A stretch of 64,000 nt of DNA from Osedax fenrisi (GCA_964019155.1 OZ025242.1:21950092-22014091); one strand, 5' to 3'; numbered from the stretch's first letter, positions 12,036 through 25,648 are shown. Numbers and translations: made by a program. Notes: a model not told the origin generated them from the sequence alone.

Positions 12036-12275
12036 TTATCGAAAGGATCTTGCAATTATTTTCCATCCTTCTCTGTCCATCATCAGTGTTCTTAATTCGT
12101 TTTCTTCTTTGCAATCGCAGTCGTTCTTTAATATATCTATGAATGTCTTGGGTTATCTCCCTCTGTTTTGTATGCTGTTCTTTGGCTTCCATAAAATTAA
12201 GTTACGCGCTAGTTCGTCGGTGTGCCTTATACAGTGTCCTGCTAGTCGAAATCTTCTTTGTTTGCATCTCTTATG
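12036..12275 (-). pseudogene. RTE-like retrotransposon C-terminal fragment, copy 1
   Basis: The minus-strand translation shows RRFRLAGHC, DELARNLILW, PKTFIDIL, LRTLMMDREGW and a terminal IIARSFR. This is the characteristic C-terminus of RTE-type endonuclease-reverse transcriptases (family form RRLRLAGHCWR ... GRPxKTYIDQL ... DRxEWR). A TAA replaces the residue after NRGR. Only the extreme C-terminus is present, so it is a dead fragment. Confidence 0.8.
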
Positions 12276-12294
12276 TTATATACAAACACATCGT

Positions 12295-12340
<46 letters not shown>

Positions 12341-12344
<4 letters not shown>

Positions 12345-12480
12345 CTGGGGTCGATGGCTCAGTGGGACAACCGAAAGCTAGTAAGCCAGAGGTCCCGGGT
12401 TCGACTCCAGACAGTTCTTGTTTTTCTCTTGTGTTTATCAAGAACTTAATAAACGATAAATCAAAACACGAGAAAAAAAA
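12341..12480 (+). mobile_element. tRNA-derived SINE (family A), copy 1
   Basis: The head has A-box GATGGCTCAGTGGG and B-box GGGTTCGACTCC. It is followed by CTTGTGTTTATCAAGAACTT and an AATAAACGATAAA/A-rich tail. It is inserted beside an AT microsatellite. A mature tRNA is unlikely because no well-paired cloverleaf is visible and the tail is SINE-like. Confidence 0.75.
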
Positions 12481-13077
12481 TGTTACTATTTGTATTGTAT
12501 TGTCCGGGGCCTCTCACAGTTATGTATAACATGTACAAGTCTGTGACTTCTTGAGGGGTCCATTTGTATCCGCTATCTGTATTGTATTCAATATATATAT
12601 TTGTGATTTCAATAAATAAATATTATATATATATATATATTTGTTTTTATTGATTGTTTGATTGATAGTTTAAAAGTGCCGTTAGATGAACATATTTGAC
12701 CAGGGAGGATGGGGCTAGATGTCAAGTGATGACCTTGCTAAATAAGAGTGAACTTTCTGGGGAACTGAATTTGATAACTATATTTTCAATACACTATAAT
12801 ATATGTGTATTACTGCATGTTTTCATACACGTAGAACACGTCATGCGTAACGCGTAGGTTCTATAGAATGTATACATGCATGCACTTCTCATTTGATATA
12901 AATTCAATATGTTATCATTATATCATTATACCTACTAATTATGTTTTATTTACTTTTGTTTGTATACTCCAATCAACATTTATTTTCTCGCCTATATATT
13001 TGAATGTACATTGTACAATGTACATTGTACATCAATATTCATTAATAACCGATATTATATCAATTGAACTTATAGGG
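12481..13077. other. Unique AT-rich stretch, no gene
   Basis: It includes a segment with CTTCTTGAGGGGTCCATTTG that is absent from copy 2 and may belong to the neighbouring insertion. Near 13003-13031 GTACATTGTACAATGTAC forms overlapping palindromes; copy 3 has collapsed this to a single GTACAT. Confidence 0.5.
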
Positions 13078-13206
13078 GAGAGTACTCGAATACCGACACC
13101 CTAACAATAAATCACCATAACTTTATTATTTCTACATTAAATATTTCCATGTCGATATTACAGGCACATCCTCGAATACCGACACCTTGGCACATAATAT
13201 CTACAC
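13078..13206. mobile_element. Relic related to the GGGGAAAGTAAC TIR family
   Basis: GGGGAGAGTACTCGAATACC followed by GACACCCT and ACCATAA resembles one end of the 8751-9712 element. A second TCGAATACCGACACC occurs about 90 bp on. It is probably a diverged end fragment. Counterparts lie near 32071 and 49178. Confidence 0.45.
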
Positions 13207-13735
13207 CCTAAATATATCGATATTTAGATATACCATGGTATATATCATATATATACCGTATATTATATGTAAATATAATTAATAGTACGACGAATAGGTA
13301 ATAAGGTAGAATTGAAAAAGTAAATATTAATTATGGAGTAAATAACAGTATAAGCCGTTTAAGTTAGCAGTCTCGTTCAAACTTCCAATATTTAACCGGA
13401 AATATCGACAACAGTCTACGTGCAAAACTCATATCGATATCATGCATACGTTATATTACAACTGTAGTCTGTAGGTATTACGGGTTAGCTATCTAGCAGG
13501 TATATCTTAATCACGTGGTAAGTGTGCGTTCTACTTTCAAAGTAGATGCCGCTCTAGATCTAGGATAACTCGTCGAGTTTCAGAGAAGAGGTTTTGAGGT
13601 TTTAAAATTTATGAATATAAGAATTGACAACTGTAACTTATCAATAATAAGAGTATAGCAGATATAACTGATGTGATAAATACTTAATAATTCCCAAAGA
13701 TCAACTAAATCGATCTAAATGGTCTCAACACTTAC

Positions 13736-13736
13736 C
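13736..13736 (-). promoter_or_regulatory. Orphan consensus 5' splice site on the minus strand
   Basis: The minus strand reads CTTCATACAG|GTAAGTGTTG, a perfect CAG|GTAAGT donor, kept in all three copies (near 32729 and 49843). The preceding ~300 bp is somewhat richer in GC with CACGTG and ACATGTGACA motifs. It may end a non-coding first exon; no coding exon could be linked to it. Confidence 0.3.
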
Positions 13737-14299
13737 TGTATGAAGTTTGCGATAGTCGATCGTATCTCTTAGTTATCAACAGATTAACACGTGATATAAG
13801 TCTATGTGACATGTGACATGTGACACGTGTGCACATACATGCACGTATTAATAGTCGTACATCGGAAACAAAACTACGAAAGCCTTACAATCAGAAGTCA
13901 TCAATACACAAACAGACATAGTCGTCATATTGTAATACAAAATACAAAATACAACATTAATAGAAAACGAATAACGAAATAGAACGAATTACAGTGGTTT
14001 AAAATGGATATATAATTTGCGTTCAATATTTGGATTAATAGTGTACGATCGAAACACAGCCTTTATAATCACAACTGACCAATCACGTCACGTTAAGTTG
14101 ATAGTGATTCATAGCCTATGACGCATAGGTTACTAATCTCGATTACTACACTCATTAAACACTCATTGTGGCATGGTATATGCGCGATATTAACAATGTG
14201 TCATAAGTTAACGAGGTTCTGGGTATACCCTTATAATGTCACGGTAGAATTGCTACAATATACAATGGGTCATGTAATAGAATGTTCGAGAAATTCCGT

Positions 14300-14949
14300 C
14301 ATTTCATCCGACTATAGTCGACTATAGTCGGTATATCGACAATCTACGAAGTTATCGAAGGTATTGTCTGTACAAAAAACTCTTTAATTATCTGACCACA
14401 AATAAAAGTAGTGCTCCAACACCAAATAGCCTGTTTACCTTATCCAAGCTTAGAGACCGCGCTAAATATTATAATTAATAATAATAATATCTTACTTGAT
14501 TTAAATCATGATTTCTATAGATATAGGTAGGTAGCTATATAGCTATATAGTTATATATGTAAATATATAACTATAGTATATTATATACCTATATAGCTAT
14601 ATACTATATAGATGTACCATATTATTTTTGACTTATCAAGTTCCTTCTATACCCTAAATATCGATGTCATTACCGGAATAAGTTATAAGTTATAAGATTA
14701 AACCGACATAAATAACCGATATTGCCAAGTTACTCCTTAGTTAACGTATTTCATTAGTCGTTGAGAATATTGTATTACGATTAATGATTTGGTGTATTCA
14801 TCTTTATCCCATATTTAGTAGTTCTAAACATGATATACATCGGGGTTCTTAATCCTATACCTTCTTAGTACTATACATGTGACCACTAAAACACATATTT
14901 TCTAAATATCCATCAATCTATAATTATCACTATGTCTATTAACTTATAT

Positions 14950-15005
<56 letters not shown>

Positions 15006-15183
15006 CTAATACACATCCGCTATCCATCACTAATCCATATTTAATTCATAGCCCACTTTATTATACAACCAATAGGTTACTACTGATACCTACTACTGAT
15101 ACCACGTTCAATTATAATCTGTATATCTCCACAACAAAAGGCTCGTATGATATTACACGTACCTCTAATTATTATCGTTTGAC
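14300..15183. other. AT-rich stretch with symmetrical repeats
   Basis: CGACTATAGTCG is repeated twice near 14306-14330. A TATATAGCTATATA-rich quasi-palindrome spans about 14530-14610, and an AT run lies at 14951-15003 (shorter in copy 2). The part 14297-14720 has diverged homologues at 55404-55846. No gene is supported. Confidence 0.5.
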
Positions 15184-15210
15184 TTTTATCTTTTTTTACT
15201 TTGTCATCGT

Positions 15211-15445
15211 CCTTTCATCCCATCCAGGAACTTAGAAAAGTTTCACTTATAACCATATTTCTCTGATGTCGCTTCGAAGCCGCTCTCGTATTAAGGCATC
15301 CATGATTTTAACGAGAACCGATTTTGTATACACAATTATATAAGATCATTTCTAAATATTATTTTAATGTTCCGGACGAGGCTCGAACCCGCGTCCTACT
15401 GCTCGTGTGTGTCAGACGCCTTAGCCAACTGATCCACGTAGGTAC
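15211..15445 (-). mobile_element. SINE family B, copy 1b
   Basis: Same family as at 11291, with a well-kept B-box (GCGGGTTCGAGCC on the minus strand) and A-box GATCAGTTGGCTAAGGCG. The tail is degenerate. Confidence 0.75.
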
Positions 15446-15486
15446 TCCTAGTTAAATCTCTATAATATATCAACATATCATACTAA

Positions 15487-15570
15487 ACTCTCTCTCTTAT
15501 AAGAGCGTATACTCTCTCTCTATCGCTATCTATATCGATCTCTCTCTATCTATCTCACTCTCTCTCGCAC
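15487..15570. repeat. CT-rich low-complexity run (also 34460-34543)
   Basis: CTCTCTCT interspersed with TATC forms a pyrimidine-rich strand (GAGAG on the other). It could bind GAGA-type factors, but nothing else marks a promoter. Confidence 0.6.
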
Positions 15571-15777
15571 CACACGACTCCTAGTACACGTTTAACAGTG
15601 ATTGTATTTCCAGATCATACCACGACGTATAAGTGCACTATGGTGCAAATTCTATAGCTATGATTTTCATGATACACTTAATACATATACGTTTTGGTGC
15701 AATATTGGTGTTGCGCTGATGGTTTTAAAAAAAATAATTAAAAATAATAAACTAGAAATGTCGTTACTATACCTATC

Positions 15778-15813
15778 CATAGAGCTAGAGAGAATTTGCT
15801 CTCTAGCTCTATG
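15778..15813. repeat. Perfect 15-bp-stem hairpin (also 34751-34786)
   Basis: CATAGAGCTAGAGAG and its exact reverse complement flank a 6-base AATTTG loop. It lies inside a 120-codon plus-strand frame that I do not accept as a gene. It may be a miniature foldback or a structured transcript. Confidence 0.7.
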
Positions 15814-15964
15814 CTCCTATCTTATGGACTCCTGTGTAATTGTATTGTTTGTTTTTATAAATAAGGACATTTATTTGAATTTTGTACATTTTAGTTTATT
15901 TTTATTTTATTGTAATTTTTATTTTACCTATATGTATCTATATAATAATGAGTACTTTTCTTAG

Positions 15965-16904
15965 ATACTATATTCTTCGAATAGATAACACTAATATATA
16001 GAAAATATTATCTATAGTATCCCTAATTATAATACAGTTATTAGATAATTAATTTAAACAATAAAATAAAATTTATATATATATATATATATATGTTTTA
16101 TATATATATATATATAACAATTTTCTAAACATTACGGCCACTTAATTTTGACTATTTATTAAAATTATATAGAGCTATTTTTTAATTTATTATACTTGTA
16201 CGTAAAATATAACATCCTAATGTGAGGTAGAAAAAAAATCTTAAAATTTTTAAAAGTACCAACTCCACAGAAAAAAATGGTAATTTATTGATTATTATTA
16301 ACAAAACTAAAGAAATTCCATGGTAGTTATACTTTTTTAAGCCAACTTGTTATATAGTGTTTAATGAATTATTTTTGTATTATATTAAATAACAATTTAT
16401 CAAATATAATGATTCTGTAAAAAAATTATGAGAGGTCAAAAAAAATTATGGAAAATCATATAATTTAAAAAAAAATCGTAGAAATAAATTTTTTTTTTAT
16501 AATTTTGATATTATTCATAGTAACTATACACATGACATATATTCTGACAATTCATGTATTTAGATAAATTATAAATGTAAAAAATATAAAAATTTATGTT
16601 TTTTTTATATTTTCTATCGATTCCAATGTTAAATTTTGTTAACTTTGACAAGGCTGACGCATGTATAATATTGACCCAAATTAAACAAATTATTTTGTTG
16701 GGTATATTTAATACCCATATTTAAGTGGTCGAATCCATAATCAACACCATGTTTAAAATCACTCTTAACGCCAGTGCCATATTTTCTTTCAGTTTAATAA
16801 TAAACATACTAAAACCAAGATCTTTCTCTTTACAATATAACACAAATAGTAAACAAAAATATTCTTGTGTTTTTATTTATTGTTTATTAAAACTTTATTA
16901 AACC
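15965..16904. other. AT-rich stretch, no gene seen
   Basis: Long A and T runs and short AT microsatellites (near 16076-16115) dominate. No feature is supported apart from the SINE tail at its right edge. The same stretch occurs in copy 2. Confidence 0.5.
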
Positions 16905-17040
16905 TTAAGTTCTTGATAAACACAAGAGAAAAATAAGCACTGACTGGAGTCGGACTGGGGACCTCTGGCTTACTAGCTTTTGGTTGTGCCACGCGTGACG
17001 TGTCCTGCATCCCAGTACTGAACTATAAACCCAGACTATA
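16905..17040 (-). mobile_element. SINE family A, second insertion, copy 1
   Basis: The minus strand shares AGCTAGTAAGCCAGAGGTCC, CGACTCCAG and the TTATCAAGAACTTAAG tail with 12341-12480, but has a longer head (TATAGTTCAGTACTGGGATG) and a mutated B-box (AGTCCGACTCC). Confidence 0.7.
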
Positions 17041-17047
17041 ACATATG

Positions 17048-17118
<71 letters not shown>

Positions 17119-17485
17119 TATATAAATATTTGTATAACAAAATAAATTATATTATAACAATGTTATTGTTTATTAAAATATTATTTAAACTAATATAAAC
17201 TTAATACGAAATTAAAATATAATAAATATATTTATTGTATGTATACATCGGTAAAAATGTTACATATGTATCATATATATTAAAACTAAATTATAAGTTA
17301 ATATATATGTGTATATTACTATATGAATTATATATATATATAATTATGTGTTAATTATTTATATAAATGTAATACATAACAAATTGTTTAAAATAGTATA
17401 TATATATATAAAATTAATAAAAAGTGTTTAGTCTAGTTTTATAACTAGGCAACCCTATACAATATATATTTATATATGTAGCAGG
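17041..17485. repeat. AT microsatellite and AT-rich stretch
   Basis: An AT run covers about 17043-17112, longer in copy 2 (36023-36107). The rest is AT-rich without genes. Confidence 0.7.
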
Positions 17486-17677
17486 ATGGCGACTTTGAAT
17501 ATATTTCATAGATGCATTAATGAAGGTTTCAATAAGCACGGAACAACGAGGAGAGCGAATCTAACTTTGAAGATAACCAGATTGAAGATAAATTTCAGGC
17601 GGACACCCGATATATATATTACATTGTATAGGATTGAACCTAGTCGCAAACTATTCAAAACACTAGCTTCCAAGTAG
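17486..17677 (+). CDS. 63-codon frame, unknown, copy 1
   Basis: The frame starts GCAGGATGGCGACT (A at -3, G at +4), ends TAG and encodes a basic protein (MATLNIFHRCINEGFNKHG... ending KLFKTLASK) rich in Arg, Lys and Thr. Its composition is less AT-biased than the flanks over its whole length. I see no signal peptide, membrane segment or known motif. It is identical in copy 2 and absent from truncated copy 3, so no selection can be inferred. It could be a small gene, one exon, or a transposon remnant. Confidence 0.3.
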   Translation: MATLNIFHRCINEGFNKHGTTRRANLTLKITRLKINFRRTPDIYITLYRIEPSRKLFKTLASK

Positions 17678-18673
17678 TCAGATTACAGGAGCTCACCACA
17701 ACTCCCAGCCGAAATAATTTATATAAATAATATAGTCTTATTAAATGATTATATTTGATTTCCTTGTAGGTAGATCCTATACGCTTTAATTATAATATTA
17801 AAAATAATATTATATAAATTAGAAACAATTCCATTCATATATTATAATTATACTATTCAATAATTGCTATAAATAGTGTTTAATTAAGTAAAATTGAATT
17901 CATATTGTGGCGATCCTAGCGAATATTATTAAATACTTTTGGTAAACAAATAAATAATATTTTTTGTAATTCAAATCAATAATATAAATAGAAAAAAATG
18001 ATGTCGTAAGAATTATAAATACACGTATATTTATAATACATAATATTATAGTTTAGTTGTTATAGGACTATATGAGTAACCAAGGAAATATGTCCTTGTA
18101 GTAACCCCCTTGTAGTAAACATATAACATATAATTCGTATAACTGTAGAAATAGCGATCATAATATTGAATTATTATTTTTAGATTGGAACTTGATATTT
18201 AAATGTAATATGTAATATAACCGGCAGATATAACCTATAACATTGTAAATATGTTATAAAAGAAAATTAATTTACAATTTAAAATAAAATCTAAGTTAAA
18301 ATTATATTATTCAATAATTCATTGTATAATAGGCGTTACTTAATTTTTTAATTTTTTAATTTAAATAGCATATAATTAGTTAATAATAATATATTTAATA
18401 ATTAAAATAATATAGTTTAAATTAAATTACACTAGATATAGTAAATTAATTAATGTTCGTAATTTATATTAAATATAGTATTCTGAATATATTTTTAATT
18501 ATTTTAAACATAGATTCTATAGTAGGTTATATTATATTATCCTATATTATATTGTGTTATACCCGATATTATTTATACCTAATTATATATTTATATAATA
18601 GTAATAATTATATTTCTAAATTCAAAATCATTATATGTAATACATAATGTATAGAAAATAAGTTCATATTCTG
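17678..18673. other. AT-rich intergenic stretch, right end of unit
   Basis: No gene is seen. The stretch runs to the unit junction GTTCATATTCTGATTAGTTA at 18662-18681. The junction carries no obvious mobile-element end. Repeated at 36675-37670. Confidence 0.5.
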
Positions 18674-19364
18674 ATTAGTTATCTATAATGGAAATAAAAT
18701 GATGAGTATCATTGATGTTTTTAATTAATGTGTTTTAATCTGGCATATATTATTTAAACTCTTAATTAGTGCACTATACATTATTAGCAAAGCCCTCTGG
18801 CTTAGGGCTTTGCTATTAGTATATAATATAATATAATATATAATATATACTATATATTAGTAGATAATAATAATGAATAAGATATTAATAATACATAATT
18901 TCCAATTATTATACTTTATAGGTTGTTGTACCTACTTGTTATACAAATATTTATACACAGATATGTATTATAAAATTTAAGATATAGGATTTGATTTTAT
19001 TAATATTATAAACTATAAAGCTGGTAATATAATTTGCAATATTAATAACAAAAGGTGTAAATATGTGTAAATACCTATATGTGTAAATTCTATACATTTT
19101 ATATCAGAAGAATATATTTTGATTTTACCTTATTGATTAGTCATATATTTGAAACTCATATTGAAACTCATATAAAATATTTAAAAGATATCAGGAAATC
19201 ATTTAATATTATATATATATATATATATATTTTTAAACTAAAAAATAAATATATTATCAACATATTATAAAATGTAATTGTGTAATTTAAAATAAAATTA
19301 GATTAAATACAATAAATTAAACGATTATTTAAAAAAAATTATGATAACATATAAAATTTTAGAG

Positions 19365-21380
19365 GTACGAACAATCGTGAAATATGCAAATGGTATAAGA
19401 ATATCATGGAATATAAAAATCTTAGAGTAACAATCGTTAAATACATAACGACAAGAACAACCGTATAAGAAAAACCATACAATATACAAACCGTGAAATA
19501 CAAACCGACAAGATCAACCGTATAAGAAAAACCATGGAATATACAAACCGTATAAGAACAACAGTGAAATACAAACCGACAAGATCAACCGTATAAGAAA
19601 AACCATGGAATATACAAATCGTGAAATACAAACCGACAAGATGAACCGTATAAGAAAAACCATGGAATATACAAACCTTATAAGAACAACAGTGAAATAC
19701 AAACCGACAAGATGAACCGTATAAGAAAAACCATGGAATATACAAACAGTGAAATACAAACTGACAAGAACAACCGTATAAGAAAAACCATGGAATATAC
19801 AAAGTGTGAAAAACAAACCGACAAGAAAAACCATGCAATATACAAACTGTATTAGAATAACAGTGAAATACAAACCGACAAGAATAACCGTATAAGAAAA
19901 ACCATGCAAAATACAAACCGACAAGATGAACCGTATAAGAAAAACCATGAAATATATAAACCGTATCAGACCAACAGTGAAATACAAACCGACAAGAAAA
20001 ACCGTGTAAGAAAAACCATGGAATATACAAAGTGTGAAAAACAAACCGACAAGAAAAACCATGCAATATACAAACTGTATTAGAATAACAGTGAAATACA
20101 AACCGACAAGAATAACCGTATAAGAAAAACCATGCAAAATACAAACCGACAAGATGAACCGTATAAGAAAAACCATGAAATATATAAACCGTATCAGACC
20201 AACAGTGAAATACAAACCGACAAGAAAAACCATGCAATATACAAACTGTATTAGAATAACAGTGAAATACAAACCGACAAGAATAACCGTATAAGAAAAA
20301 CCATGCAAAATACAAACCGACAAGATGAACCGTATAAGAAAAACCATGAAATATACAAACCGTAAAAGAACAACAGTGAAATACAAACCAACAAGATGAA
20401 CCATATAAGATAAATCATGCAATATACTAACGTTAAAATAAAATCCGACAAGAACAACCGTATAAGAAAAACCGTGAAATATACAAACCGTATCAGAACA
20501 ACAGTGAAATACAAACTGACAAGATCAACCGTGTAAGAAAAACCATGGAATATACAAAGTGTGAAATACAAACCGACAAGAAAAACCATGCAATATACAA
20601 ACCGTATTAGAATAACAGTGAAATACAAACCGACAAGATGAACCGTATAAGAAGAACCATGAAATATACAAACCGTATAAGAACAACTGTGAAATACAAA
20701 CCAACAAGATGAACCGTATAAGATAAATCATGCAATATACTAACGTTAAAATAAAATCCGACAAGAACAACCGTATAAGAAAAACCGTGAAATATACAAA
20801 CCGTATCAGAACAACAGTGAAATACAAACCGACAAGATCAACCGTGTAAGAAAAACAATGGAATATACAAAGTGTGAAATACAATCCGACAATAAAAACC
20901 ATGCAATATACAAACCGTATTAGAATAACAGTGAAATACAAACCGATAAGATCAACCGTATAAGAAAAACCATGGAATATAAAAAGTGTGAAATACAAAC
21001 CGACAAGATCAACCGTGTAAGAAAAACCATGGAATATACAAAGTGTGAAATACAATCCGACAATAAAAACCATGCAATATACAAACCGTATTAGAACAAC
21101 AGTGAAATACAAACCGACAAGAATAACCGTATAAGAAAAACCATGCAATATACAAACCGACTAGATGAACCGTATAAGAAAAACCATGAAATATACAAAC
21201 CGTATAAGAACAACAGTGAAATACAAACCAACAAGATGAACTTTATAAGATAAATCATGCAATATACTAACGTTAAAATAAAATCCGATAAGAACAACCG
21301 TATAAGAAAAACCGTGAAATATATAAGCTGTACATTGTACAGTATACAATAACTACTGTAAAATATAAACCATACAAGGG
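19365..21380. repeat. Complex minisatellite (AACCGT family), copy 2
   Basis: This is the same family as at 681-2470 but with a different arrangement of higher-order units and about 0.2 kb longer. Overlapping minus-strand frames of 292 and 302 codons cover it. Being open in more than one frame at once argues against any one being a selected protein. Confidence 0.85.
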
Positions 21381-21525
21381 CAAATGTATATATTTTTATA
21401 TGTCACCGTTGTTCTTATACAAATCTACCTAAATGGCTTTAATTATACTAAATATATTTTGATAGAAATATATATAATGATTTACAATATTTATATATTA
21501 TGTTTTTTTTATAATAATTTTATAT

Positions 21526-21568
<43 letters not shown>

Positions 21569-22525
21569 GATATATTATTTGTAATAAAATCAGATAATAA
21601 AGTGTGATTAGTTAAATTAATAATGAATAATAGGATATAGATAAAATATATATTATAATGTGGTATAGGATATATATATCAAAGAATGTATTTTATAAAT
21701 AATTATACGGTTTTATATCTTTAATTATATACATTTTGTACAATAGTATAGTCATATATTTTGCGTTTGTAGTATATCCTACATACGTTCCGTGTATTCA
21801 ATTTGTTTTAAATATTACAATTATAATTTTTTAAATTTATTACGAAAAATCCACAAAATATTGTTAAACTTATGATTTTTAATCTTTACTAAATAAATAT
21901 ATTTATAAACACATTAGTTATATATCGGTGAATATATAATATACTATTTATTATATAAATATAACATTATTAACATTAAATATTACATTATATAAAATTA
22001 TATCTGAATTATAATTCAGATAATATATCACATTATAATGTGTTACAAAAAATTAATAAAAATGTTATATAAATATAACATTATATACATTAAATATTAC
22101 ATTATATAAAATTATATCTGAATTAATGTGTTACGAAAAATTAATAAAAATGTTATATAAATATAACATTATATACATTAAATATTACATTATATACAAT
22201 TATATCTGAATTAATGTGTTACGAAAAATTAATAAAAATTTTATTAATTTTAAGGTTTAAACCTTTGATTTTTAAGCTATATTAAATAAATATATTTATA
22301 AACACATCAGTTATATATTCAATATAATATTGGTGAATATATAATATATTATTTATTAAATAAATATAACATTTTATACATTAAATATTACTTTATACTT
22401 ACTTATTTACTTTTACTTTTTTTGGTTTATGGACTGCAAGTGCGTGAGCAATTGGCCGTCCATGGGAGGGAAATTATTAAGTGGGAGGGAAGGCAAGGGA
22501 GAAGTAATGAGTCTTGAGGTGGCAT

Positions 22526-23138
22526 TTAAAGGAGGGATAAGTTTATTCTTAGGTGTTTGGGTAGGGAGTTCCAGTGGTAAGGGGCAGAGAGGGCAAAGGA
22601 GCGTATATTTGAAGAATGGAGTTTGTAAAAATGGGGAGTGGTAAGGATAAAGGTGTTGGAGGAACGGATCTGGAGTGTAGTGATGGGTGTGTGTAGATGT
22701 AGGAGGGAGGCAAGGTAGTCAAGGGAATTGTGGTAAATAGCATTGTGGATGGTTAGGGAGAGTTTGTACTTTATACGATAGGGTACTGGAAGCCAGTGTA
22801 GTTGTTTTAGGAGAGGAGTAATGGAGTCAGGGGAACGTCGGGGAAGTAAATGGACGCAGCGAACTAGAGCGTTTTGGAGTCGCTGTAGTTTGTTGAGTTT
22901 GTAGTCGTTGTAGTTTGTTGAGTTTGTAGTCCGGGAGGTTAAAGAGTAGGGAGTTGCAATAGTCGAATAGGGGGATGATGTAGGAGGAGGCAATGGTAAT
23001 ATCGATGGAGAGGGGTTTGGAGCGTCGGATTAAGCGGAGGCAGTGTAGGTGGTAGTGGATGGATTTATGCATGTGTATAAGATGATAATCAAGGGGAAGG
23101 GTGGTATCAAGATGGAAGCCAATATATGAAATTATAAG
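22526..23138 (-). pseudogene. CR1/L2-like RT 3' fragment, copy 2
   Basis: Same insertion as at 3410-4022 and same 25-bp duplication frameshift, so it is equally inactive. It keeps Tyr in the DYCNSLL motif where copy 1 has a stop. The upstream half therefore reads open from about 23138 to the frameshift, and a second frame carries the rest to the C-terminus at 22526. Confidence 0.85.
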
Positions 23139-24311
23139 CAATAGATTTATAGCTTTATATGAAATTATATTTCAAATATTGATGTAGATGTAACAGCGTA
23201 TACGATATTTACCCCACTGAGCCTAAATATCACGTGATATTTTCATTGCAGCATTGCAAGATAGCGAGTGCACACCCCCCTTCATATGGTGATTAATATA
23301 GTGTTTATTCAGAGCTGCTACGACCTAAATAGGCGCGATAATAGTTACTATGATTCATAGTAGAATAGAACATTTCGATTACATTTTACCATCACATCAC
23401 TACTCATTGACAGAGTCATTTTTGAATCATACAGTAATATTTAGACTATAGTCTAAATAGTCTAAATATGTATACTATAGTATACTATAATAGTAACGAA
23501 TTGTAACTATTCGATTATAAGATAAGCATATTCGATATAATATATTATAGATTCAATACAATTCTGCATTAAGTAATATCTACGGATATGTAAGATAATC
23601 TTAGTAGGTGCATATTATATTGCACATATAGATACATATTATATACGTATATATACTATATATATAATAGGGTATATGATAGGGATATTCACGGGTAATA
23701 ATTATAATGTTTCGAAACAGTTTCGAAATAGAGCCTTCCGAATTCTGAAGTTTCAAAACCAATAATGAAACCAGATGACGATGTTTCGAAACCAATAATG
23801 AAACTAAAATATAATGAATATATATATATATATATATAATAATATTTTACATATTTAATACATATTTGAATAGTATATGATAATTACATATTAAATACAT
23901 ATTACATTAATTTTAATTTTAATTAAAAATAATGTTAGTTATTAATGAATGATTAATACATAATTTACTTATTATTTACGTATTAAAACAATATACAATA
24001 TAATATGATGATATAAATTATATATTATATAGGCATATGTATATATATAGTATATATATATTATATACCCTATAGGGTAAAGTAACCGAATACGGACAAT
24101 TCCCGAATACGGATACTCTCGGTAACTCAGAAACCATAAATCCTACAAAAAAATGTTTAAATAATATATATTCATAATTATATAAATTTATTTTACTATA
24201 TTTATTGTTATTAGCTCTAAGACTCAGTCTTATATTTACTGATATAATACGATGATCGGATGTAAAACTGATAAATGAGTTATAAGCTCTACCATTTTTA
24301 GCATTTATGAT

Positions 24312-24345
<34 letters not shown>

Positions 24346-24697
24346 ATATAATTATAATGTATTTGTAACTACTAAGATGTTTCTATTAAGAAAATTCTGT
24401 ATTTGTAATAGTATCTATTATGATTTTTTTTAAAGTAATTGTAGTATCTATTATAAGAAAAAAGTGTGTATTCGTAATTTCATCTATTATATATTTGTTG
24501 AGTATAGTGCCCAGCTTTGTATACAGTTTACCTATTATATGTGGTATGTCGTATATGTCAATGGGTTACTATATGTGCATATATAGTACAGAACGTGACA
24601 TAATCATATCATGATGTAATTGGACTGATTTCCCGCTAATTCAGATTTATATTGACTGACAAACTTGGTTAAAAAGTTAGTAACCTGTGATACCGAA

Positions 24698-25081
24698 AAC
24701 CTAAGTCAGCGAACCAGGTATGGACCAATATAAAACCTAAGTCAGCGAACCAGGTATGGACCAATATAAAACCTAAGTCAGCGAACCAAGTATGGACCAA
24801 TATAAAACCTAATTCAGCGAACCAAGTATGGACCAATATAAAACCTAAGTCAGCAAACCAGGTATGGACCAATATAAAACCTAATTCAGCGAACCAAGTA
24901 TGGACCAATATAAAACCTAATCCAGTGACCCAAGTATGGACCAATATAAAACCTAATTCAGCGAACCAAGTATGGACCAATATAAAACCTAATTAAGTGA
25001 CCCAAGTATGGACCAAGTACGGACCAAATAATACCTAAGTCTGTGAACCAAGTATGGACCAATATAAAACCTAATTCAGTG
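24698..25081. repeat. 36-bp minisatellite, copy 2 (~11 units)
   Basis: Same family as at 5600-5876, expanded to about eleven units. Confidence 0.9.
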
Positions 25082-25290
25082 ATAATGTAGTAAAATACAT
25101 AGTATTACTTAAATAATTTTACTTTTTAAAATAATATTTTATTTATTAAAAAAGGTATATTAATTAAAATTATAATTATTAATTAATTTGCATATATAAA
25201 AATTAAATCAATATTTCAAAATAATTAAAAGTTATAATATTTTATTCTTTCTATAATAAAATAATGATATAAACTTAATAATAATACTTA

Positions 25291-25648
<358 letters not shown>

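Noticed and set aside
12341..12415. Functional tRNA genes at the A-box/B-box sequences
   Set aside because: Heads are imperfect, no convincing cloverleaf is visible, and tails and dispersed copies show SINE identity.
12868..13104. 78-codon plus-strand frame near 12.9 kb
   Set aside because: Spans a GTACAT palindrome run that is variable in copies and ends in a TIR-like relic; composition is that of the flanks.
14118..14327. 69-codon plus-strand frame
   Set aside because: Disrupted in copy 3 and composed like its surroundings; no recognisable features.
15602..15964. 120-codon plus-strand frame, identical in copy 2 (34575-34937)
   Set aside because: Low-complexity Phe/Tyr/Leu tail, weak start context, a perfect hairpin inside, and identity explained by recent duplication. 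No domain seen.
19437..20422. Long minus-strand frames (292 and 302 codons; similarly at 38432-39474) as protein genes
   Set aside because: They lie wholly in the AACCGT minisatellite, overlap in different phases, and are open because the repeat unit lacks minus-strand stop triplets.
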